A DNA stretch of 50,935 nucleotides. Source: an uncultured Ruminococcus sp. (GTDB lineage: Bacteria > Bacillota > Clostridia > Oscillospirales > Ruminococcaceae). Below are positions 41,335-48,136 of the stretch, piece by piece (position 1 is the stretch's first letter; each line of letters opens with the position of its first letter). The notes below the pieces were generated by a model, which saw nothing but the letters and a program-made list of their open reading frames with translations, did no database searches and was not told where the DNA came from. The position numbers and the translations under genes were made by a program. The stretch is taken from the NCBI GenBank assembly GCA_900539835.1, contig UQDR01000018.1, positions 1 through 50,935 on the forward strand, written 5' to 3'.

Positions 41335-41364
41335 AAAACTGCGAACTTTTTAGTTCGCAGTTTT
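41335..41364. terminator. Bidirectional terminator between convergent lipoprotein genes
   Basis: AAAACTGCGAACT and its complement form a 13-bp stem with a 4-base loop and T runs on both strands. Confidence 0.85.
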
Positions 41365-41380
41365 AATTATTATAAACAAA

Positions 41381-42181
41381 TTATTTACCATAATTACAAG
41401 GAATTACGTTTCCTTCTTCGTCAAGGAATGTAATATTAGCGATATAGATATCTGCTTCATTTGGCTGTTCCCATCTCATCAAAGACAGATACTGATTAGT
41501 TGTTACATCCTTATATCTTGCCTGTTCCTTGATTCCCGGACGGATTTGAAGCTCTGCATAAGCCCATTCATTTTCCCATTCAGCAAAGCTATATTCAAGA
41601 AGCTCATTCCATGAATTGCTTCCGTTTCCGTCGGACGGCTGAGTTACCATTTTACCAAGGAAGTTACCGGGAACCATTTTATCTTCGCCTGTTTCTTCAT
41701 CATGGAAAGCACCTGCTGCTTTATAAATTACATCAGCTTTAATTGTAAATATCTTTGGCAATTCAGATTCCTGTCCTGCAAATAATTTAGCCATATTAAG
41801 CTGAATCTTCGGTGTTTTCCAATTGCCTTCATCAGTTTTATCAAGCACCTTGATTTTAAGCATCTGCACTCCGTCAAGTTCTTCAATAGAAAACTCAACC
41901 TGAGCTTCGCCGTCGTCGCTGTTCATTCTTGAACAGAAATCAGCAGTATCCATATCAGCGGTAAACTTCAGAGAAGCTGTTTCTTGATTAGCAAGAGACT
42001 TAGCGATGCTGGTATTTCCACTTTGTTCGGCTTTGCTTTCTTCTACTTTTGATTCTTCTGCAACTGATGAAGCTTCTTCTTTTGATTCTGCAGCTGTTGA
42101 ACTTGAATCATCGCTTCCGCATGAAGTCATAACTGCTGCTGTCATTAAAACAGCCAGAGTTGCTGCAAGTATTTTTTTCAT
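41381..42181 (-). CDS. Lipoprotein, tandem paralogue 1
   Basis: The 266-aa protein has a lipoprotein signal peptide (AVMTSCGS), a Ser/Glu/Lys low-complexity linker (residues about 25-60) and a beta-rich domain (about 65-266) with MLKIKVLDKTDEGNWKTP, IYKAAGAFHDEETGEDKM and a conserved C-terminus IANITFLDEEGNVIPCNYGK. The domain resembles a carbohydrate-binding jelly roll, but no family is recognised. It is a close paralogue of the next upstream gene, with about 60-70% identity by eye over the domain, and has its own promoter. Confidence 0.75.
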   Translation of the reverse strand: MKKILAATLAVLMTAAVMTSCGSDDSSSTAAESKEEASSVAEESKVEESKAEQSGNTSIAKSLANQETASLKFTADMDTADFCSRMNSDDGEAQVEFSIEELDGVQMLKIKVLDKTDEGNWKTPKIQLNMAKLFAGQESELPKIFTIKADVIYKAAGAFHDEETGEDKMVPGNFLGKMVTQPSDGNGSNSWNELLEYSFAEWENEWAYAELQIRPGIKEQARYKDVTTNQYLSLMRWEQPNEADIYIANITFLDEEGNVIPCNYGK

Positions 42182-42217
42182 TGTTATACCTCCGTTATTT
42201 ACATTATTTATGCATTG

Positions 42218-42246
42218 ATTATAACATAATATAAATGCTTAATCAA
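42218..42246 (-). promoter_or_regulatory. Promoter of lipoprotein paralogue 1
   Basis: TTGATT and TATAAT are 17 bases apart on the minus strand, 37 bases before the ATG. Confidence 0.75.
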
Positions 42247-42301
42247 TGAATAATTTATACAATTAAAAATCCACTTTTTTGTATATTATACCGAATAATG
42301 C

Positions 42302-42332
42302 AAAAGCTGCGAGCCAAAACCCGCAGCTTTTA
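42302..42332 (-). terminator. Terminator of lipoprotein paralogue 2
   Basis: AAAAGCTGCGGG-type stem (AAAAGCTGCG with CGCAGCTTTT) around a short loop, just after the gene. The following T run on the minus strand is short. Confidence 0.65.
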
Positions 42333-42345
42333 TTATGTAAATAAA

Positions 42346-43191
42346 TTATTTACCGTAGTTACATGCAATAACATTTCCCTCTTCGTCAAGGAATGTAAGG
42401 TTTGCGATATAATAATCGGCCTGGTTAGGAATTGACCATCTCATAAGTGAGAGATACTGTTCCTTAGTTGAATCCTTAAATACAGCCTGTTCCTTGATTC
42501 CCGGACGGATCTGAAGTTCAGCATAGCCCCATTCACTTACCCATTCAGCAAAGCTGAATTCTTGTAATTCGTTCCATGAGTTGCTACCCTTTCCGTCATC
42601 AGGCTGTGTAACAAATTTACCAAGGAAGTTACCAGGGTTCATCTTATCTTCGCCTGTATCTTCATCATGGAAAGCACCTACTGCTTTATAGATGATATCA
42701 GCCTTAATTGTGAAGATTTTAGGAAGCTCAGATTCCTGTCCCTTAAAGAGCTTAGACATATCGATCTGGATCTTAGGAACCTTATAGTTTCCTGCGTCAT
42801 CCTTATCAAGTGTCTGAACTCTGAGCATTGGAACGCCTTCAAGTTCTTCGATAGTTAATTTAACTGAAGACTCATCATCTTCATAATTGTTGTTATTCAT
42901 TGGCTTAACAAAATCATCAACGTTCATATCAGTTGAGAACTTGAATGATGCTGTTTCCTGATTGTTCAAAGCGCTTGGAATCTCAGAAACATCCTTAGGT
43001 GTAGCATTTGATTCATCGCCTGATGCTGCGTCAGCTTTACTTTCTGCTGCGCTTTCTGCTTTGCTTTCTGTTACTGCAGATGAAGCATCAGCTTTTGACT
43101 CTTCCTTAGAGCTTGAATCGTCGCTTCCGCAAGAAGTCATAACTGCTGCAGTCATCATAAGAGCTAAAGTAGCTGCAAGTATCTTCTTCAT
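42346..43191 (-). CDS. Lipoprotein, tandem paralogue 2
   Basis: The 281-aa lipoprotein has the same signal peptide and lipobox (AVMTSCGS) as its neighbour, a longer Ala/Ser/Glu linker (residues about 25-70), and the same C-terminal domain ending IANLTFLDEEGNVIACNYGK. The differences are concentrated in the linker and around PMNNNNYEDDESS. The pair arose by tandem duplication and each copy kept a promoter and terminator, so they may be regulated separately. Function unknown; a surface-exposed binding protein is likely. Confidence 0.75.
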   Translation of the reverse strand: MKKILAATLALMMTAAVMTSCGSDDSSSKEESKADASSAVTESKAESAAESKADAASGDESNATPKDVSEIPSALNNQETASFKFSTDMNVDDFVKPMNNNNYEDDESSVKLTIEELEGVPMLRVQTLDKDDAGNYKVPKIQIDMSKLFKGQESELPKIFTIKADIIYKAVGAFHDEDTGEDKMNPGNFLGKFVTQPDDGKGSNSWNELQEFSFAEWVSEWGYAELQIRPGIKEQAVFKDSTKEQYLSLMRWSIPNQADYYIANLTFLDEEGNVIACNYGK

Positions 43192-43250
43192 TAAAATTAC
43201 CTCCGTTTTGTCGTTTCAAATCTAAATGAAACCATTAAATTTATATTATG

Positions 43251-43279
43251 ATTATATCACAACCAATCGCTTTTCGCAA
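43251..43279 (-). promoter_or_regulatory. Promoter of lipoprotein paralogue 2
   Basis: TTGCGA and TATAAT are 17 bases apart on the minus strand, about 60 bases before the ATG. Confidence 0.7.
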
Positions 43280-43351
43280 TATATTATTTGCACAATTTGT
43301 ACAAGAATTATTGGTTACTTTTCACAAATTAATTTAACACTTACAAAACAA

Positions 43352-43386
43352 GACAAAAAAAGACTTCGCATAAAGCGAAGTCTTTC
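43352..43386 (-). terminator. Terminator of the surface-protein gene
   Basis: AAAGACTTCGC and GCGAAGTCTTT form an 11-bp stem with a 5-base loop and a following T run on the minus strand. Confidence 0.85.
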
Positions 43387-43401
43387 TAAAATCATTATTG
43401 A

Positions 43402-44265
43402 TTATTTCTTCTTAGAAACTACGAATGCAGCACCTGCGAGAGCGATTCCTGCCAAAGCAAGACCTGCTGTTGCACCTGTGTTAGCTGTGCTGTCTGTCTT
43501 GTTAGCAGTAGTTGTTGAACCACCATTGTTTGTAGTTGTTGAACCGCTGTTGTTTGTTGATGTTGAGCCACCGTTGTTTGTAGATGCCTTTGAATCTGTA
43601 GTTGTCTTAGAATCTGTGCTGTTTGTGCTTGTTGTATTATTGTCAGTGCTAACACCCTTCATTTCTGAAGAAAGCTTAACGCCATCCTGTGAAAGCTCAA
43701 TTGAGTTAACTTTCATACCTGTGTGCTGGAAAATGATTCCTTCATAAGCTGTATCTGAAGCTGTTGCAGCAGCAATCATCTTATTTACACCTTCAGCAGT
43801 GATTGTAAATTTGATCTGATTGCAAGCAGGATCGTTTGAAACAAAGAATCCGTCATCTTTAATAGCATAACCAACAGTCTGACCGTCAGCTGTCTTATAA
43901 CCAATATCGCCAGCTGTATCAGCTTCCTTAGCAAAAGTGTCATTCAAATAACCTAATTTGTACAATGACTCCCAGCTTTCTGCCTGTGATGCAGGCTTAA
44001 CCAAAACGTAGCCCTGAGATGTGCCTTTTTCTGCCCACTCATAATTGATTGTTACATCAAGTGCTGTATCCTTTGTGAAAGATTTAGCGTCGATGCAGTC
44101 ATCAGTCATTTTTCCATCGCCCGGATCAAACTGTGGGAATGGGTTCTTCCAGTCTTCAGTAACAGGGTTGCTGATAGTAATTGTTGTTGCTGCGGAAGCA
44201 GAAATTGCCATTGCAGCAGCCATTGCCATAGCTGAAATGCCAGCTAAAATTTTTGAAATTTTCAT
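43402..44265 (-). CDS. Secreted surface protein with C-terminal membrane anchor
   Basis: The 287-aa protein has a signal peptide (cleaved after about residue 26, SASA), a beta-rich domain (residues about 27-195), a Thr/Ser/Asn repeat linker with several GGST units, and a C-terminal NTGATAGLALAGIALAGAAF helix ending VSKKK. The tail looks like a sortase-type sorting signal, with NTGA where LPXTG would be. ATG 44265 has GGAGGAGA 5 bases upstream; the longer frame from 44280 lacks this. Function unknown. Confidence 0.75.
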   Translation of the reverse strand: MKISKILAGISAMAMAAAMAISASAATTITISNPVTEDWKNPFPQFDPGDGKMTDDCIDAKSFTKDTALDVTINYEWAEKGTSQGYVLVKPASQAESWESLYKLGYLNDTFAKEADTAGDIGYKTADGQTVGYAIKDDGFFVSNDPACNQIKFTITAEGVNKMIAAATASDTAYEGIIFQHTGMKVNSIELSQDGVKLSSEMKGVSTDNNTTSTNSTDSKTTTDSKASTNNGGSTSTNNSGSTTTNNGGSTTTANKTDSTANTGATAGLALAGIALAGAAFVVSKKK

Positions 44266-44326
44266 TTCAATCTCCTCCATTTAATCTAATATGTATTTTT
44301 TTGAATTGTCCTTCAATTCTTTCTAT

Positions 44327-44355
44327 ATTATAACAGATAAAAAGCTGAATTGCAA
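44327..44355 (-). promoter_or_regulatory. Promoter of the surface-protein gene
   Basis: TTGCAA and TATAAT are 17 bases apart on the minus strand, about 60 bases before the start. Confidence 0.8.
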
Positions 44356-44590
44356 TACTTTTTATGAAAAAATCCGCAAATAGCACGGTAAATATGTAAC
44401 AAATTTTCCGACTTATTTTTGTGCAAAAAACACACAAATTTATTTGCACTTTTAATAACACAGCAACTATTATATTCTATAAAGAGAGATTTTTGCCATT
44501 TTATGTCGAAGTCGTAGCTTTTTGGCAATAATTGGAACTTGAGTGTTTGCATCCTTAATAAACAGGACATCAGTTGTCATATATAATTGG

Positions 44591-44619
44591 TTGATTTAAG
44601 CAAAGGTTTATGATATAAT
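44591..44619 (+). promoter_or_regulatory. Promoter of dprA
   Basis: TTGATT and TATAAT are 17 bases apart, only 15-30 bases before the possible starts, so the leader is very short. Confidence 0.7.
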
Positions 44620-44633
44620 CAGAAAAGGATATT

Positions 44634-45524
44634 TTGAAAAGCGGTGAACTAATGGAGGCACACTTATTTTATCGTTTATGGCTGGCAATAGGTTTAGGGC
44701 CTGTCAACAGACGTATTAGATGGCTTTTAGACAAATATATTTTTCCTGAAGCTATTTTTGAAGCTTTTCAGGAGGGCAGCTTACAGGGGCTTTCCTTAAA
44801 TGAATTGAACAGTCTCAAGAATGTTACTCATCGTCAAATAGAACATCTATATAAAAGCTGTATTGAAAAAGGGATTCAGATTTATTCGCCTGATGACGAA
44901 GCATTTCCTATTTCACTTTCAGAGATAGACGATCCGCCTAATCTTATATTCTGCTATGGAAATTTGGAAGAAATACATATCAATCCGTCTATTGCAATTA
45001 TCGGAGCAAGAGATGCTGACGATTATGCGGTTTCAGCAGCAGAAAGAATATCCGCTGAGCTTTCAGCAAAGGGAATAACAATAATAAGTGGATTTGCAAG
45101 GGGCATTGACTCCGCTGCACATAGGGCAGCATTAGACTCCGGCGGTCAGACGATAGCTGTTTTAGGCTGCGGAATTAGTTATGATTATCCACGCAACAGC
45201 AGAGGCTTGAAAGAAAGGATTGCTCAAAACGGGATAGTTATATCAGAATATTTTCCATCATCTGATCCCAAGCCGGAAAATTTTAAGATTAGAAACCGTA
45301 TAGTTTCAGGACTGTCCGACGGGATACTTGTAATACAGGCTGGTGAACGAAGCGGAACTCTCAACACGGCTTCCCACGGATTATCCCAAGGGAAAGACAT
45401 TTTTGTGCTTACTCCTCATGACATATTTGATGATGGATATAAGGGCAGCATCGGGTTGCTTCGTGACGGAGCTATTCCTGTATATTCTTCAAAGGATATT
45501 TTAAACAATCTTGCAGAACACTAA
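44634..45524 (+). CDS. dprA: DNA-processing protein DprA
   Basis: DprA loads RecA on incoming single-stranded DNA in transformation. The 296-aa protein has an N-terminal helical domain and the Rossmann-type DprA core: AIIGARDADDYA, IISGFARGIDSAAHRAAL (about residues 150-167), AVLGCGISYDYP, RNRIVSGLSD and QAGERSGTLNTA. The start is TTG at 44634, close after AAAGGA; ATG at 44652 is the alternative, giving 290 aa. No competence operon genes and no topA follow it, although dprA-topA is a common order. Confidence 0.93.
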   Translation: MKSGELMEAHLFYRLWLAIGLGPVNRRIRWLLDKYIFPEAIFEAFQEGSLQGLSLNELNSLKNVTHRQIEHLYKSCIEKGIQIYSPDDEAFPISLSEIDDPPNLIFCYGNLEEIHINPSIAIIGARDADDYAVSAAERISAELSAKGITIISGFARGIDSAAHRAALDSGGQTIAVLGCGISYDYPRNSRGLKERIAQNGIVISEYFPSSDPKPENFKIRNRIVSGLSDGILVIQAGERSGTLNTASHGLSQGKDIFVLTPHDIFDDGYKGSIGLLRDGAIPVYSSKDILNNLAEH

Positions 45525-45651
45525 TACGCTAAATCTAACAATATACATTTTATACCAGGCTATGATTGATTAAAATTTGTAGGAATGCTTAAAACTTAAC
45601 ATTGTTATTTGTGCAATTGGACGAATATGGTTCAAGAACTGACAACTGCTG

Positions 45652-45680
45652 TTCACATAAGTGAAAATATATGTTATAAT
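45652..45680 (+). promoter_or_regulatory. Promoter of the M15-like gene
   Basis: TTCACA and a perfect TATAAT are 17 bases apart, about 36 bases before the GTG start. Confidence 0.65.
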
Positions 45681-45715
45681 AAATTATATGTAATAAAAAG
45701 AAAGGATGAAAAACA

Positions 45716-46924
45716 GTGGCTGTTATAACTGTTCGACGATATAAGTATAAAAATATAGCTATTGCTATGGCAATAATACTTCTCATTATTCTATCAATTT
45801 CCACAGCCTGTTCTAACCGTAATGACTCCAAGGCAAAGGAATCGTCTTCTTCTGTTGCTGAAAATGAAAGTTCAAGCACAACAGAGAAAAATCAACTTAC
45901 AAGCAATTTCAGATATATAAGCATTAAAAATGAGGATGCTTTAGGAAAAGGCGTTTTAACACTTATTGATTCTAAAAACAAATACACGGGTGGAACTCCC
46001 GCAAATCTTGTAGGGGTATATAATTATTTGTTCAACAAGTCTGAAGAACAAATAATGTCTGCAAGCAGCACTGATGTTAAGGGTGAGGAGGCTTTGCTTG
46101 AATCACTCAACTCAATGATGAGTGATTTCTACAGCAAAACAAAGCTTTCTAACGTAATCGTAAACACTATATACTACAGCTCTGATGCAGATAGTGAAAA
46201 GACTGACGAAAATAATACTAATAATAAGCAAGACAGCAAAGAGCACGAAACAGGGTATGCATTTGATCTTAACACTTACACTGCTGACACAGGCTCTTAT
46301 CCTGATTTTACGGGAGAGGGAAAATACAAATGGATTCTTGAAAACTGCCACAAATACGGTATTATTCAGAGATACACAAAAGACAAGGCTGATATAACAG
46401 GCGTTAAAGCTCAAACTAATCATTTCAGATATGTAGGAAAACCTAATGCTGAGATTATGGTGAAAAATAATCTTTGCCTTGAAGAATATATTGACTTCAT
46501 CAAGGGCTACACCTTTGAAAAGCCGCTGATTTTTGAAAGTGATGAAAAATTGACCTATGCTGTTTATTATGTAGTGGCAGACAAAGAAAAAACAACAAAT
46601 CTGCCTATACCGCTCAAGGAAAACGATATAGAATATCCATATGAATATTCAGGAAACAACAAGGACGGATATATTATCTGGGTCGTAACTGAGGATAATT
46701 CTAAATTACTTCAAGCTGATTCAAGCTCTGCTGATGACAGTTCTAAATCCGAGGACAAAATTCAGGACAGCAAGCTTGAATCTAAGGCTGAGTCCTCTAA
46801 AAATGATGAAAGCAAAGCTGCTTTAACAGAAAATAAGTCTTCACAGTCTGACTCATCAAAAAAATCCGATTCATCAAAATTTGACAGCTCTAAAACCGAC
46901 AATTCGGACAACGCTTCACGATAA
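45716..46924 (+). CDS. Peptidase M15 (VanY-like) protein with altered active site
   Basis: The 402-aa protein has an N-terminal hydrophobic segment with a possible lipobox (SISTACSN, Cys at 32), a Ser-rich linker, a D-Ala-D-Ala carboxypeptidase fold (residues about 65-250) and a long C-terminal Ser/Lys/Asp-rich tail. Zinc ligands are seen: His177 and Asp184 in HETGYAFD and His236 in NHFRYVG. The family motif ExWH, with the catalytic Glu, is Q233-T-N-H here, so activity is doubtful. Start is GTG with AGAAAGGA upstream. The partly acidic tail may bind cell wall. Confidence 0.8.
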   Translation: MAVITVRRYKYKNIAIAMAIILLIILSISTACSNRNDSKAKESSSSVAENESSSTTEKNQLTSNFRYISIKNEDALGKGVLTLIDSKNKYTGGTPANLVGVYNYLFNKSEEQIMSASSTDVKGEEALLESLNSMMSDFYSKTKLSNVIVNTIYYSSDADSEKTDENNTNNKQDSKEHETGYAFDLNTYTADTGSYPDFTGEGKYKWILENCHKYGIIQRYTKDKADITGVKAQTNHFRYVGKPNAEIMVKNNLCLEEYIDFIKGYTFEKPLIFESDEKLTYAVYYVVADKEKTTNLPIPLKENDIEYPYEYSGNNKDGYIIWVVTEDNSKLLQADSSSADDSSKSEDKIQDSKLESKAESSKNDESKAALTENKSSQSDSSKKSDSSKFDSSKTDNSDNASR

Positions 46925-46929
46925 AAAAA

Positions 46930-46970
46930 TTACTCCGCTTTGTATTTTTTCATACAAGCGGAGTATTTTT
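46930..46970 (+). terminator. Terminator of the M15-like gene
   Basis: TACTCCGCTT and AAGCGGAGTA form the stem, extended by GTAT/ATAC past a one-base bulge, with TTTTT following. Confidence 0.8.
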
Positions 46971-47044
46971 AACAGATAATAAGAATTTTGCATAATAATA
47001 TATCAAACGAGGGGAGATACCCCTATTGATTAGGAGTGATTATT

Positions 47045-48115
47045 ATGTCAGAAACTTATTTCTTAGGCTCGTCCACTGCACAGGGCTTTCGCACGACCTT
47101 TGACAATGTTATTAAAGATGAGGGCATTTTTACCTATATCTTAAAAGGCGGAGCAGGGACGGGAAAATCATCGCTTATGAAAAAAGCTGCCGATGAATTT
47201 GAAAACTATGAGCATGTTGTCAGATATCACTGTTCATCAGACCCTGATTCCCTTGATGCTGTTGTTCTAACCGAATCGGGTGTTGCTATTGTCGACGGTA
47301 CATCGCCGCATGTTTTTGATCCGATAATTCCCGGAGTTAGCCAGAAAATCGTTAATCTCGGAGACCATTGGGACAGCCAAAAATTAATGAAAAACAAAGA
47401 ACAGATCGTCAGTGCAGTAAATGCAAACAGATCGGCGCTTGACAGGGCAAAAAGATTTACTGCGGCTCTTTCTAATATATTTTCTGACACTTATCACATA
47501 GGTTCAGACAGTATGCTTTATAAAAAAGCAGAATCATTTATCGGACGCTTTAAAAAGAAGATCCTAAATAAAAGAGGCAGTGGAACAGGAAAAACTGATT
47601 TACTTCAGCTTTCAGCTCTCACACGATATGGATATATGACTTTTACTGAGACTTTAGAAGATTATTTTGATATATACTATTTAAAAGATGATTATTTTGC
47701 AGCATCGGATTTTATACTTAAATCTGTTGCGGCGGAAGCCTCAGCAAGAAGCTTTGACATTATTTGTTGTCCTTGTCAGCTTTTTAACTGTGAAAGCTAT
47801 GAACATCTTCTCATCCCCGAAATGGGAATTGCAATAGTTGGGTCAAATCCAATGACAAATATTTCCCCAGAAAACGGCAAAATTATAAACGCTGCCAGGT
47901 TTTATGACAAGAAAGCCATTGCACAGAAAAAGGTACGTCTTAAGCTTAACAAAACCACCTGTGCAAATTTATGCAAGGAAACCGCAGATACTTTGGACAA
48001 TGCGAAAGTTATTCACGATGAAATTGAAAAGTATTATATAGACGCTATGGATTTTGAAAAGATAAATGAAATTGCCGAAGCTATTTTCATTGAGATAAAA
48101 GGACGAACAAAATAA
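47045..48115 (+). CDS. Duplicated P-loop ATPase, PRK06851-like
   Basis: The 356-aa cytosolic protein consists of two related P-loop halves. The first has an intact Walker A, LKGGAGTGKSSLM (about residues 34-46), and a Walker B-like SGVAIVDGTSPH. The second repeats the layout (YYLKDDYF...ASARSFDIICCPC, then MGIAIVGSNP) but its Walker A position reads DDYFAASDF, without Gly or Lys. This arrangement matches the PRK06851 family, whose role is unknown. A GSGTGKTD at about 178-185 looks like a P-loop by chance. ATG 47045 lies 7 bases after AGGAG. It is followed after 21 bases by the GH2 gene. Confidence 0.75.
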   Translation: MSETYFLGSSTAQGFRTTFDNVIKDEGIFTYILKGGAGTGKSSLMKKAADEFENYEHVVRYHCSSDPDSLDAVVLTESGVAIVDGTSPHVFDPIIPGVSQKIVNLGDHWDSQKLMKNKEQIVSAVNANRSALDRAKRFTAALSNIFSDTYHIGSDSMLYKKAESFIGRFKKKILNKRGSGTGKTDLLQLSALTRYGYMTFTETLEDYFDIYYLKDDYFAASDFILKSVAAEASARSFDIICCPCQLFNCESYEHLLIPEMGIAIVGSNPMTNISPENGKIINAARFYDKKAIAQKKVRLKLNKTTCANLCKETADTLDNAKVIHDEIEKYYIDAMDFEKINEIAEAIFIEIKGRTK

Positions 48116-48136
48116 AACCTCAAAGGGGATGTTAAA

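Noticed and set aside
42006..43225. Plus-strand frames opposite the two lipoprotein genes
   Set aside because: They mirror the Ser/Glu-rich linkers of the real genes, have no ribosome-binding sites and encode low-complexity sequence.
47576..47600. Second functional P-loop (GSGTGKTD) in the PRK06851-like protein
   Set aside because: It lies outside the position expected from the internal duplication and lacks the preceding hydrophobic strand; most likely coincidence.
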